From positions 1 to 64,000 of the forward strand of contig NZ_JARJEF010000006.1 in the NCBI RefSeq assembly GCF_029697505.1: a DNA stretch of 64,000 bases. The letters are read 5' to 3'. The DNA is from Pseudophaeobacter profundi. Its GTDB lineage: Bacteria > Pseudomonadota > Alphaproteobacteria > Rhodobacterales > Rhodobacteraceae. Every line of letters starts with the position of its first letter. The first letter of the stretch is position 1. The notes below the pieces were generated by a model, which saw only the letters and a list, made by a program, of their open reading frames with translations, did not search any database and had not been told where the DNA came from. Below are positions 1-8,068 of the stretch, piece after piece. A program made the position numbers and the translations under genes.

Positions 1-120
1 ATCCCATGTCTATCACTCCCAATCCCCCCAACGAAAACCGTCGGGGCAGTGTGTTCACATGGGTCAATTCTCAGTGACAATTTATCGGCATACCGGGTCA
101 GTTCTCAGTGACAATCAACA
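1..120 (-). mobile_element. IS21-family insertion sequence, one end only
   Basis: Read on the minus strand, position 120 begins with TGTTGATTGTCACTGAGAAC, a TG-starting end of the type found in IS21-family elements. A second copy of the internal repeat follows inward, and a candidate istA start (GTG at 16 or ATG at 7) runs off the window. The element interrupts the hisI paralogue. Only the terminus is visible, so the transposase genes and the target-site duplication on the far side cannot be checked. Family assignment is from the end structure, not from a protein match. Confidence 0.75.
61..115. repeat. Terminal multiple repeat of the IS end
   Basis: Two 21-nt direct copies at 61-81 and 95-115 (core TTCTCAGTGACAAT) differ at a single base and are 34 nt apart. 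Repeated transposase-binding sites inside the ends are typical of IS21 elements, so these are read as the outer and inner binding sites. Confidence 0.75.
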
Positions 121-415
121 ACAGGGCGTCCTGATCGTCGTCAATCCGCGCTTCGACCACGGTCTGAATCAGGCCAGAGGTCGCCCCCTTGTGCCACAGC
201 ACCTGCCGGGCGCGGCTGAAATAATGCGCCTCGCCCGTTTGGATGGTCAGACGAAAGGCTTCGGCATTCATCCAGCCCAGCATCAGCACCTCGCCCGTGG
301 TTGCATCCGTGGTGATACAAGGCATCAGACCATCCTCGCCGAATTTGGGCGCAAGGTCGGTGCTTTCCTCGACCTGTTCCACGGTGGTGCGGGGCTGGAA
401 GTACAGTTGTGTCAT
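98..415 (-). pseudogene. hisI: HisI paralogue (phosphoribosyl-AMP cyclohydrolase family), 3' end cut off by an IS
   Basis: The encoded 105 residues match the HisI fold up to the strand ending DDDQDALLL; the last three residues and the stop come from the insertion sequence. A full protein would continue about 20 residues with the C-terminal cysteines that bind the catalytic metal, so the product is probably inactive. In HisI enzymes of histidine synthesis a metal-ligand cysteine sits in a D-C-D context; here the same place reads D-D-D, as I recall for HisI paralogues linked to COG0523 genes. The ATG at 415 has a good ribosome-binding site (GGAGAAGG). It is divergent from the COG0523 gene and shares its Zur-like operator. 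Confidence 0.8.
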
Positions 416-442
416 ATCGCCTTCTCCGGCTCCTTGTAAAAC

Positions 443-460
443 GTTTCGTTATAACGTAAC
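443..460. promoter_or_regulatory. Candidate Zur operator between divergent hisI and COG0523 genes
   Basis: GTTTCGTTATAACGTAAC is an 18-bp palindrome with one mismatched pair. Its core GTTATAACGTAAC differs at one position from the GTTATA-WY-ATAAC-type core described for proteobacterial Zur sites. It lies 27 nt upstream of hisI and about 45 nt upstream of the GTPase gene, where it could repress both directions. Binding is inferred from motif and gene content. Confidence 0.65.
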
Positions 461-505
461 AAGTTTAAACGAAAGGCAACACACTGTAAAGGGGCCAGCG
501 TCGTG

Positions 506-1651
506 ATGACCGAGCAGGACAAACGCATTCCCGTGACCTTGCTGACCGGGTTTCTGGGGGCCGGGAAAACCACGCTGTTGAACCATCTGATCCGCGACCC
601 AAACGCGGGGCGGATTGCCGTCATCATGAATGAATTCGGCGATATCGGCCTGGACCACGACCTGATCGAAGAAGCCACCGAAGAGACCATCCTGCTGCCA
701 TCGGGCTGCCTGTGCTGTGCGATCCTGGGGGATCTGGCCAAGACGTTCGAGGGCCTGATCGCAAAGCGGGACGCGGGTCAGGTGCAATTTGACCGGGTGG
801 TGATTGAAACCAGCGGCATCGCCGATCCGGCACCGATCGTGCACACGCTGACGACCGATTACCAGATTGCACAGGCCTTCCGGCTGGATGGGGTGGTGAC
901 CCTGGTGGATGCGGCGACGGGCATGGAAACGCTCGACCGGCAGTTCGAGGCAGTGCAGCAGGTCGCCATGGCCGATACGCTGGTCCTGTCGAAAACCGAT
1001 CTGACCGACGGGTTTGACCTGTCCCGGCTTGAAAAACGCCTGGACGGTCTGAACGCCACCGCCCCGCGCATCCGGGCCGACCATGGGCGCGTGCCCGTGG
1101 GCGCGTTGTTTGGCCTTTCCGCCCTGCGCGAGGGCGTGGCCGCGCCGGAGGTGGACCGCTGGCTGGGACTGTCGCAAGAGATGGCACAGCCCGATCCGCT
1201 GGCCGGGTTGTCCGGTTTTGCCGCCGCGGCAACGCCCCCGGCCCCGCCGGCCTTCAGCCCATCAGCGCCCGCCACACATGACCATCGGATCACCTCCGCC
1301 TCGATCGCAGTGACAGATCCCATTGCCGCAAATGTCTTTGATTTCTGGCTGGACTCGCTGATTGCGCTCAAGGGGCAGAACATCCTGCGCATGAAGGGCA
1401 TCCTGCACGTCGAGGGTCTGCAATACCCGTTTGTCTTTCACGGGGTGCAACATATTTTTGACGCCCCTGTGCCGCTCAAAAGCTGGTCGGGCACGGATAC
1501 CACAAGCCGGGTCGTTGTCATCGCGCGCGACATGGACGAGGCCGACCTCAAGGCCAGCCTCGACATGCTCCTGATGAAACCAAAGGCCGAGGCCGCACCG
1601 CCGGATCTGCCCGGCGGGATGATGGTCGACACCCTGGAATTGCCGTTCTGA
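506..1651 (+). CDS. COG0523 / CobW-family GTPase, probable zinc metallochaperone
   Basis: A 381-residue G3E P-loop GTPase. Walker A GFLGAGKT is at residues 15-22, the metal-binding CxCC motif (CLCC) at 68-71, an ETSG segment follows, and SKTDL stands at the guanine-specificity position. The C-terminal CobW domain covers roughly residues 260-375. This family delivers metal to client proteins using GTP; the ZigA/YeiR-type branch is induced by zinc shortage. Start: ATG at 506, with GTG at 503 as alternative; AAGGGG lies about 12 nt upstream. It is first in an operon with yidD, thrS, a SnoaL-like gene and a DUF1826 gene, behind a Zur-like operator, which favours zinc over cobalt as the metal. Confidence 0.88.
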   Translation: MTEQDKRIPVTLLTGFLGAGKTTLLNHLIRDPNAGRIAVIMNEFGDIGLDHDLIEEATEETILLPSGCLCCAILGDLAKTFEGLIAKRDAGQVQFDRVVIETSGIADPAPIVHTLTTDYQIAQAFRLDGVVTLVDAATGMETLDRQFEAVQQVAMADTLVLSKTDLTDGFDLSRLEKRLDGLNATAPRIRADHGRVPVGALFGLSALREGVAAPEVDRWLGLSQEMAQPDPLAGLSGFAAAATPPAPPAFSPSAPATHDHRITSASIAVTDPIAANVFDFWLDSLIALKGQNILRMKGILHVEGLQYPFVFHGVQHIFDAPVPLKSWSGTDTTSRVVVIARDMDEADLKASLDMLLMKPKAEAAPPDLPGGMMVDTLELPF

Positions 1652-1654
1652 GCC

Positions 1655-1963
1655 ATGCCGGTCTGTTGCTACTGCACCCGCGACGCCGCCCCGTCGCATC
1701 CGTCGCGCGGCCCGTTGGCGCGACTTGTGATCTGGCTGATGATCCTTCCCGTGCGCGGCTATCGGCTGCTGCTCTCGCCCTGGCTGGGACATGCCTGCCG
1801 CTTTCAACCCACCTGCTCTGCCTATGCGATCGAGGCGCTCGACATCCATGGCCCGTGGCGCGGGGCATGGCTTGTGCTCCGGCGTCTCGCCCGCTGCAAT
1901 CCCTGGGGAGGATCCGGCTATGACCCGGTGCCTCCCCTCCCTGACAGAAAGACCCCGAAATGA
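1655..1963 (+). CDS. yidD: YidD, membrane protein insertion efficiency factor
   Basis: A 102-residue protein with the YidD signature [14 protein letters not shown] in the middle and a basic, amphipathic N-terminal half. YidD sits at the inner face of the cytoplasmic membrane and assists YidC-dependent insertion. Usually the gene lies with rpmH-rnpA-yidC; here it starts 3 nt after the COG0523 gene and overlaps thrS by 4 nt, so it is translated as part of the putative zinc operon. Whether it is the only yidD or a second copy cannot be told from the window. Confidence 0.88.
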   Translation: MPVCCYCTRDAAPSHPSRGPLARLVIWLMILPVRGYRLLLSPWLGHACRFQPTCSAYAIEALDIHGPWRGAWLVLRRLARCNPWGGSGYDPVPPLPDRKTPK

Positions 1964-3879
1964 TCCATATCCGCCTGCCCGATGGCGCAACCCGCGCGCT
2001 TGAGCCTGCCAGCACCGCCGCCGACCTTGCCGCCGCCATCAGCCCGAGCCTTGCCAAGCGCACGGTCGCTGCGGTTGTTGACGGAGAGGTCACGGATCTG
2101 TCCCGCCCCCTGCCCGACGGTGCCGTGGTGGAGCTGGTGACGCGGGATGACCCGCGGGCGCTGGGGCTGATCCGCCACGACCTCGCGCATGTGTTGGCCG
2201 AAGCGGTTCAGGCGCTGTGGCCCGGCACCAGGACCGCCATCGGACCGGCCATCGAACACGGGTTCTACTATGATTTCGAGCGGGACACGCCGTTCACCGC
2301 CGAGGATCTGCCCGTGATCGAGAAAAAGATGCGCCAGATCATCGCCGCCAGAACCCCCTTCACCCGCGAGGAATGGACCCGCGAAGAGGCCCGCCAGCAT
2401 TTTGAGGCCGCAGGCGAAGGATACAAACTGGCGCTGCTTGATGCGATCCCCGAGGGCGAGACCGTCACGATCTATCGCCAGGGGGACTGGCTCGACCTCT
2501 GCCGGGGGCCGCATATGCGCAGCACCGCTGATGCCGGCAGCGCGTTCAAACTGACCCGCGTGGCGGGCGCCTATTGGCGTGGGGACAGCAACAACCCGAT
2601 GCTCAGCCGCATCTATGGGGTCGCCTTTGCCGACAAAGCCGCGCTCGATGCGCATACGTCCATGATGGCCGAGGCCGAAAAACGCGATCACCGCCGACTG
2701 GGGCGCGAGATGAACCTGTTCCACTTTGAGGAGGTCGCGCCCGGGTCTGTCTTTTGGCACGCAAAGGGCTGGCGCCTGTTCCAGACGCTGATCGGCTACA
2801 TGCGCGAGCGCCAGGAGGAAGCGGGCTATATCGAGGTCAACTCTCCCGACATCATGGACCGCGCCCTGTGGGAGACCTCGGGCCATTGGCAGAACTACCG
2901 CCAGAACATGTTCCTCGCCAAGACCGAGGACGACCGCGACTACGCGCTCAAACCGATGAACTGCCCCGGCCATATGCTGATCTACGGGCAAGGCACCAAG
3001 AGCTATCGCGACCTGCCGCTGAAGATCGCCGAATTTGGCAAGGTGCATCGCTACGAGCCGTCAGGCGCCTTGCACGGGCTTTTGCGCGTGCGCAGTTTCA
3101 CGCAGGATGATGCCCATATCTATTGCACGCCGGAGCAGCTGACCGAGGAATGCCTGAAGGTCAACGATCTGGTGATGTCGATCTATCGCGACTTCGGTTT
3201 TGACGATGTGCGCATCAAGCTCTCGACCCGCCCGGAGAACCGTATCGGCAGTGACGAAAGCTGGGACCGCTCCGAGGATGCGCTGCGTCAGGCGCTGGAT
3301 CAGGCCGGTCATCCCTATACGATCTTTGAAGGCGAAGGCGCGTTTTACGGGCCAAAGCTCGAATATGTCCTGCGCGACGCCATCGGGCGGGACTGGCAAT
3401 GCGGCACGCTTCAGGTGGATTTCAATCTGCCGGAACGGTTCGGCACCACCTATGTGGCCTCGTCAGGCGACAAGCTGGCACCGGTCATGCTGCACCGCGC
3501 ACTGTTTGGATCGCTGGAGCGGTTCACCGGCATTCTGATTGAACACCACGCCGGGCATTTGCCGCTGTGGCTGGCACCGGTGCAGGCGGTTGTCGCCACG
3601 GTGACCGGAGCCGCCGATGGCTGGGCCACCGAGGTTGCACAGGCGCTGAAGGCGGCGGGGCTGCGGGTCGAGACCGATCTGCGCAATGAGAAGATCGGCT
3701 ACAAGGTGCGCGAACACGCGCTGCAAAAGATCCCCGTCCAGATCGCGCTCGGCGGGCGCGAGGCAGACGCGTGCAGCGTGACCATCCGGCGCCACGGAAC
3801 CGACAAGACCGAGACCCTGCCCCTGGAAGAGGCGGTCCGACTGCTGGTGACAGAGGCGCGTTCTCCCAGCGGCGCATAA
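1960..3879 (+). CDS. thrS: Threonyl-tRNA synthetase
   Basis: At 639 residues this is a full-length class II ThrRS: N-terminal TGS domain (about 1-61), editing domain with HDLAH and LCRGPH motifs, catalytic core and C-terminal anticodon-binding domain. The three zinc ligands of E. coli ThrRS (C334, H385, H511) are conserved as C335, H386 and H512, so the enzyme still needs zinc. Its place in an apparent Zur-controlled operon suggests a stress-induced second ThrRS, as reported for thrS2 of cyanobacteria; the window does not show whether another thrS exists. The ATG overlaps the end of yidD. Confidence 0.93.
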   Translation: MIHIRLPDGATRALEPASTAADLAAAISPSLAKRTVAAVVDGEVTDLSRPLPDGAVVELVTRDDPRALGLIRHDLAHVLAEAVQALWPGTRTAIGPAIEHGFYYDFERDTPFTAEDLPVIEKKMRQIIAARTPFTREEWTREEARQHFEAAGEGYKLALLDAIPEGETVTIYRQGDWLDLCRGPHMRSTADAGSAFKLTRVAGAYWRGDSNNPMLSRIYGVAFADKAALDAHTSMMAEAEKRDHRRLGREMNLFHFEEVAPGSVFWHAKGWRLFQTLIGYMRERQEEAGYIEVNSPDIMDRALWETSGHWQNYRQNMFLAKTEDDRDYALKPMNCPGHMLIYGQGTKSYRDLPLKIAEFGKVHRYEPSGALHGLLRVRSFTQDDAHIYCTPEQLTEECLKVNDLVMSIYRDFGFDDVRIKLSTRPENRIGSDESWDRSEDALRQALDQAGHPYTIFEGEGAFYGPKLEYVLRDAIGRDWQCGTLQVDFNLPERFGTTYVASSGDKLAPVMLHRALFGSLERFTGILIEHHAGHLPLWLAPVQAVVATVTGAADGWATEVAQALKAAGLRVETDLRNEKIGYKVREHALQKIPVQIALGGREADACSVTIRRHGTDKTETLPLEEAVRLLVTEARSPSGA

Positions 3880-3953
3880 GGCCCCGTCGCCCACTCTGCC
3901 GTAGGGGGCTGACCGCCCCCCCTTGTGACCCCAACAAACAAAAGGATTTTTCC

Positions 3954-4427
3954 TTGCAGATCACCGAAAAAGACATCCAGAACGCCCTGACCATCTGGGG
4001 GAATGGAAAAATCGCCATCTCGAAGGCCTTTGAGAACGGCGGTATCGAGGCTGCCCGCGCGGTCGCCGCTACCAATATCGACACTTACTACGGCTACACC
4101 CTCGGGCCTGTCTTGTTCAAACCGACCATGGCCAGCGGCGCGCAGACCTTTCGTCCGACCAAAGCCGGGGCCTTGGCCTATTTCTGCGGCCATTCCGATG
4201 AATACCCCCTCGACAACGGTTTTGCGATCATGGGCTGGCGCGCCATGGAGAGCATCCCTTCGGCCCACTTCATCCAGGGAGATGTCGCGATGTGGATGGG
4301 CTGGGTCAAGCTCACCAACAAGGACGGGTCCGTCACCACGGTGGACAAGAGCTTTGGCTACACGAAGGATGAAACAGGCACCCTGCGCATCGTCCTTCAT
4401 CATTCGTCCCTGCCCTACCAGCCCTGA
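3954..4427 (+). CDS. SnoaL-like / DUF4440-type protein of the zinc locus
   Basis: A 157-residue protein of the NTF2-like (SnoaL, DUF4440) type. It has an N-terminal helix, the segment DTYYGYTLGPVLFKPT, and a C-terminal strand ending LRIVLHHSSLPY. Similar proteins in public genomes are sometimes labelled phosphoribosyl-AMP cyclohydrolase; nothing in the sequence supports that activity. The start is taken as TTG at 3954 because AAAGGA lies 8 nt upstream and the homologous region begins there; no signal peptide is seen with this start. It follows thrS by 74 nt and precedes the DUF1826 gene, so it probably belongs to the same transcript. Function unknown. Confidence 0.75.
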   Translation: MQITEKDIQNALTIWGNGKIAISKAFENGGIEAARAVAATNIDTYYGYTLGPVLFKPTMASGAQTFRPTKAGALAYFCGHSDEYPLDNGFAIMGWRAMESIPSAHFIQGDVAMWMGWVKLTNKDGSVTTVDKSFGYTKDETGTLRIVLHHSSLPYQP

Positions 4428-4456
4428 AATCAATGCCTGAAACAGGAGTTCGCCAG

Positions 4457-5104
4457 ATGATCCTCGACACGCCCCCCGCGCTCGACGACTGTACGACATC
4501 GGTCACCGCACCAAGCGGCCTGACGGCCATTCACCAGCCCGCCTGCGCGGCGACGATCTGGAAGCGCGATCCGCTGCCACGATTCCAGAGCTGGATCGAT
4601 GCGTTGCCGCCCGAACAATTGCCAAAGACGCGGCTGATCCTGCGGCCGGATGCGGTCTGTGACGCGCTCATCAATATTGCCAATCAATGCGGTACGCCGA
4701 CATGTGAGGAGCGCAACATGTTGATCGAAGATGCCTCTGCACTGGCGTCCATTTTTGCGAATGTCATGGACAGTGCCTACGTCAGGATGCGCTTGGACGT
4801 CGTCGATACCAATGCGTGTCGCAAGTTTCATATCGATGCCGTGAAGGCCCGTCTGGTCTGCACCTATCGCGGAACCGGCACGCAGTATGGCCTGTCCGAA
4901 AATGGCCACGACCCCGCGCAGATCCTGACCGTCCCAACGGGCGCGCCGATCATTCTGCGCGGCACGCGGTGGCCGGAAACTCCGGTCTCGGGGCTGCTGC
5001 ACCGCTCGCCGCCCATCGCGGGCACCGGTGAAACACGGCTGCTGCTGGTGCTCGACCCGATCAATGATCCGGCAGAGGAAGCGGCGGCGGCCTACAAGCA
5101 CTGA
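4457..5104 (+). CDS. DUF1826 protein linked to zinc homeostasis
   Basis: A 215-residue protein with the DUF1826 hallmarks: CRKFHIDAVKARLVCTYRG around residues 122-140 and LLHRSPP near 180-186. This family commonly neighbours COG0523 GTPases in zinc-regulated loci, but no biochemical role is known to me. H125-x-D127, H182 and R194 are spaced like the iron ligands and 2-oxoglutarate-binding arginine of double-stranded beta-helix oxygenases; that is my inference, not an established assignment. Start: ATG at 4457 with AGGAG 8 nt upstream, preferred over the in-frame ATG at 4433, which has no such site. Last gene of the operon. Confidence 0.8.
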   Translation: MILDTPPALDDCTTSVTAPSGLTAIHQPACAATIWKRDPLPRFQSWIDALPPEQLPKTRLILRPDAVCDALINIANQCGTPTCEERNMLIEDASALASIFANVMDSAYVRMRLDVVDTNACRKFHIDAVKARLVCTYRGTGTQYGLSENGHDPAQILTVPTGAPIILRGTRWPETPVSGLLHRSPPIAGTGETRLLLVLDPINDPAEEAAAAYKH

Positions 5105-5111
5105 CCGCAAC

Positions 5112-5140
5112 GCGCCCCAGGTGTTCGCACTGCGGGGCGC
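5112..5140. terminator. Hairpin between convergent genes
   Basis: GCGCCCC (5112-5118) pairs with GGGGCGC (5134-5140). It lies between the end of the DUF1826 gene and the convergent end of the GlxA-type regulator. There is no clear T-run, so termination is only plausible. Confidence 0.4.
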
Positions 5141-6162
5141 TACTCAGGCTGTGTGCCAGAGGTCGCAAACCGCGCCCGGTAGTCGCGCGGCGACAGGGAA
5201 AAGCGGCGGCGAAAGGCCTTGCGCATTTGCTCGTCCGACTGAAACCCGGCGCGGTAGGCCAGGGTCTTTAATGGCAGGTCCGTATCGAGCAGCAACGCCT
5301 TGGCCCGATCACATCGCAGGGCTTCGAGCATGGTCATCGGGGCGACTGCAAACTCGGCCGTGAACGCGCGGGTCAGGCTGCGCACGCTCATCCCATGCGC
5401 GGCGGCGATATCGCTCAGGCTCAGCGGTTGATCCAGCCGGTCGCTCATCCAGGTGAGCACCTTGGTCATGCTGGTTGCGCCCGCCATCTGCCCCGTCAGC
5501 AAGGTGCTGAATTGTGATTGCCCGCCGGGGCGTTTGAGGTACATCACCATGTCGCGCGCCACCCCGAGCGCAATGTCACGACCGTAATCCTGTTCGACAA
5601 AGGCCAGCGTCAGGTCGATCGCCGCCGTGACCCCCGCAGAGGTCCAGAAACGGCCCGCCTGTACAAAGATCGCATCGGCATCCACATCAATCTCCGGGTA
5701 GCGCTGGCGCAGCCGTTCGGCGTAATTCCAATGTGTTGCCGCGCGCTGACCCTCCAGAAGACCAGCCTCCGCCAGAAAATACGACCCCGTACAAAGCGCG
5801 GCACAGCGCCGAACCCTCGGTCCGTTCTCGCGACACCAGTCCACCAGCGCGTGTTGTCCACCGAGCACCTCTTCGATCCGGGCAGCGCCAGCGATCAGGA
5901 CCGTATCCGGCGCGCCAAAATCCTCTAGGGCGACCGTTGCCTCGAGCGACATTGCCGTATCCGAGGGGACATGACCGACCTCGGGAGCTGCGATGGTGAC
6001 GTCATACCCCCCGGCGTGCCCCGCCTCGGCCAGATGTCGCGTGGCATAACCCAGAACACTGAGCGGCCCCGTCGCCTCCAGTGTCTTGAAGCCCGGGTAG
6101 ATCACCAAAGCAACTGGCCGCCGTTGATCCATTCTTGATGCAAGATGCTGATATGCAGACAT
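5140..6162 (-). CDS. GlxA-family transcriptional regulator (DJ-1/PfpI + AraC)
   Basis: 340 residues. The N-terminal half is a DJ-1/PfpI-like class I amidotransferase domain (VALVIYPGFKTLEATGPLSVL, and ALCTGSYFLAEAGLL with the nucleophile-elbow cysteine). The C-terminal third is an AraC DNA-binding domain with two helix-turn-helix motifs and an ending like SLSPRDYRARF. Such proteins are activators of catabolic or stress genes whose effector usually binds the DJ-1 domain. Start: ATG at 6162 with GGGGAT upstream; ATG at 6132 is an alternative. It diverges from the alcohol dehydrogenase gene over 122 bp and is the obvious candidate for its regulator. Confidence 0.87.
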   Translation of the reverse strand: MSAYQHLASRMDQRRPVALVIYPGFKTLEATGPLSVLGYATRHLAEAGHAGGYDVTIAAPEVGHVPSDTAMSLEATVALEDFGAPDTVLIAGAARIEEVLGGQHALVDWCRENGPRVRRCAALCTGSYFLAEAGLLEGQRAATHWNYAERLRQRYPEIDVDADAIFVQAGRFWTSAGVTAAIDLTLAFVEQDYGRDIALGVARDMVMYLKRPGGQSQFSTLLTGQMAGATSMTKVLTWMSDRLDQPLSLSDIAAAHGMSVRSLTRAFTAEFAVAPMTMLEALRCDRAKALLLDTDLPLKTLAYRAGFQSDEQMRKAFRRRFSLSPRDYRARFATSGTQPE

Positions 6163-6238
6163 GTCTGATCCCCATTGTGGCCAATACGGCCCGTTGATTG
6201 GCCAGATCTGAGGGATCGAACGCCTCGCCCCTGCAATG

Positions 6239-6251
6239 TGATAGTGTATCA
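6239..6251. promoter_or_regulatory. Palindromic site upstream of the alcohol dehydrogenase gene
   Basis: TGATAGTGTATCA has perfect 5-bp arms around a 3-bp centre and lies 33 nt before the dehydrogenase start in the divergent intergenic region. It could be an operator for the adjacent GlxA-type regulator or a weak Zur-like site. The spacing does not match the site at 443-460 well. Confidence 0.35.
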
Positions 6252-6284
6252 TCAGGCAACCACTCCATAACAGAGAGAAATGCC

Positions 6285-7448
6285 ATGAAAACCCGTGCCG
6301 CCATCGCTTGGGAACCCAACCGTCCGCTTGAAATCGAAGAGATTGATCTCGATGGGCCAAAAGAGGGCGAGGTGCTTATCCGTATCGTCACAACCAGCCT
6401 GTGCCATACCGATATGTTCACCTTGTCCGGCGCTGATCCCGAAGGCCTGTTCCCGGCTGTTCTGGGCCATGAGGCCGTCGGCATCGTCGAGGAACTGGGC
6501 AAGGGCGTAACCTCGCTGACGCCCGGCGACCATGTCATCCCACTTTATACGCCCGAGGATCCGAACTGCCCCTATATCAAGTCGGGCAAGACCAACCTCT
6601 GCCAGACCATCCGAAAGACCCAAGGCCAGGGCGTGATGCCCGACGGCACCTCGCGGTTCAGCTACAAAGGCAAGATGATCCATCACTATATGGGCACATC
6701 CACCTTCAGCGAATACACGGTTCTCCCTGAAATCGCGGTGGCAAAGATCTCAAAGGAGGCCCCGCTGGCCAAAGCTTCCGTTATGGGCTGCGCCATTCCC
6801 ACCGGCATGGGCGCGGTGCGCAACACGGCCAAGGTCGAACCTGGGGCAACGGTAGCGGTTTTTGGTCTCGGGGCGGTCGGTATGGCCGTCATCCAGGGCG
6901 CTAAAATGCAAGGCGCCTCCCGCATCATCGGCATCGACACCAACCCGAACAAGTTCGAACTGGCCCGCAGCCTCGGTGCGCATGATTGCATCAACCCGGC
7001 GGACTTCTCACTGCCCATTCAGGACGTGATCGTCGAGATGACGGGCGGCGGCGTCGATTACTCCTTTGAGTGCATCGGCAACGTCAATGTCATGCGCGCG
7101 GCCCTGGAGTGCTGCCACAAAGGCTGGGGCGAATGCACGGTCATCGGTGTCGCCGGTGCCGGTGACGAGATCGCCACGCGTCCGTTCCAGTTGGTGACCG
7201 GACGGGTCTGGCGCGGATCGGCCTTTGGTGGCGTGCTGGGGCGCAGCCAGCTACCGGGCATGGTGGATGAATGGCTGCGGGGGGATTTTGACGTCGATCC
7301 CTACATCACCCACAATATGACGCACGATCAGATCAACACGGCCTTTGACCTGTTACACGCAGGCAAGTCGATCCGGTCGGTGATCCATTTCCAGCCGTCG
7401 GACACCATGCTGGTAAACGACCTGCCCGGGATCATCGTTCCAGCCTGA
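6285..7448 (+). CDS. Class III alcohol dehydrogenase-like protein lacking the complete structural zinc site
   Basis: A 387-residue zinc-type MDR dehydrogenase closest to S-(hydroxymethyl)glutathione dehydrogenase, the enzyme of glutathione-dependent formaldehyde oxidation. Catalytic zinc ligands are present: C40 (CHTD), H62-E63 (GHE) and C169 (GCAIPTG). The NAD-binding glycine motif is GLGAVG. The structural-zinc loop, normally four cysteines, reads [18 protein letters not shown]92, C95, I98, C106, so two ligands are replaced. The protein therefore probably carries one zinc per subunit instead of two. Start: ATG at 6285 after GAGAGAA. A zinc-saving variant would fit the neighbouring zinc locus; substrate preference is inferred. 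Confidence 0.88.
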   Translation: MKTRAAIAWEPNRPLEIEEIDLDGPKEGEVLIRIVTTSLCHTDMFTLSGADPEGLFPAVLGHEAVGIVEELGKGVTSLTPGDHVIPLYTPEDPNCPYIKSGKTNLCQTIRKTQGQGVMPDGTSRFSYKGKMIHHYMGTSTFSEYTVLPEIAVAKISKEAPLAKASVMGCAIPTGMGAVRNTAKVEPGATVAVFGLGAVGMAVIQGAKMQGASRIIGIDTNPNKFELARSLGAHDCINPADFSLPIQDVIVEMTGGGVDYSFECIGNVNVMRAALECCHKGWGECTVIGVAGAGDEIATRPFQLVTGRVWRGSAFGGVLGRSQLPGMVDEWLRGDFDVDPYITHNMTHDQINTAFDLLHAGKSIRSVIHFQPSDTMLVNDLPGIIVPA

Positions 7449-7466
7449 CTGATACGGCAACAAGCG

Positions 7467-7495
7467 AAATGGCCCACAACGATGGTGGGCCATTT
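7467..7495. terminator. Perfect hairpin after the alcohol dehydrogenase gene
   Basis: AAATGGCCCAC (7467-7477) and GTGGGCCATTT (7485-7495) form a perfect 11-bp stem with a 7-nt loop 19 nt after the stop. The 3' arm ends in TTT but no longer T-run follows. Confidence 0.6.
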
Positions 7496-7962
7496 ACATC
7501 TCGACATGTGCGGTCCTGCAGGCTGCGGCTGGGCTGATCTCGGCACCGCGTCAATCCCTTGGCTAGGGTGCGGTTGCAACTAAAATGAAGCTGGTATTTC
7601 GGCAGTCAGCCGGGGCCTTTAGTCGATCCCGAAAGATAGCCGTGTTTGCGCCGTCCAAGCCCTTGAGTGCGGCGCAGGTCATCGCCACCTGGGGGGCACC
7701 TCAGGCCGGATTACAGTCACATCCAGGACCGTTGAAAGGGGGCTTTCAAACCGCCTTTAACGCGCCATTTGAAACGGCCTTGCAAAGCCTCAAGCCAATG
7801 CGCTAGCGGGGCGCGCGGGGCTATCTGCTGCCCAAAATCATTTGCTGCAGATATCGGTGTCCCGCTACAACTACAACCACCCCCTATAATCTGTGTCCAA
7901 GTTTGGAAACCGTAGCCACCACAGCGCCCCCATGAAAACATTTATATTTCAATGCAATAAAA
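7496..7962. other. Intergenic region without a recognisable gene
   Basis: A short open frame at 7585-7806 resembles nothing I know and has no ribosome-binding site. I see no RNA gene. The last 100 bp turn AT-rich towards the glpV promoter region. Confidence 0.5.
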
Positions 7963-7985
7963 CAAACTAAAAAATTAGTTTGACA
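7963..7985 (+). promoter_or_regulatory. Palindrome overlapping a TTGACA box upstream of the glycerol transporter operon
   Basis: CAAACTAAAAAATTAGTTTG (7963-7982) has perfect 8-bp arms and overlaps TTGACA at 7980-7985, a match to the sigma-70 -35 hexamer. No good -10 is seen at 17 bp (AAAGCT at 8003-8008 is weak). The start codon is 83 nt further on. It could be an operator for a repressor or activator of glpVSTPQU. Confidence 0.45.
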
Positions 7986-8068
7986 ACTGTGACGCCAACA
8001 TGAAAGCTAATTAGCAGTCAGATGCGAAAAAGCGTAGCTGGCCTTACAGACTTTTAGGGAGGGAAAAG

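Noticed and set aside
7585-7806. A 73-residue open frame before glpV.
   Set aside because: No ribosome-binding site, no recognisable motif, and composition like intergenic DNA.
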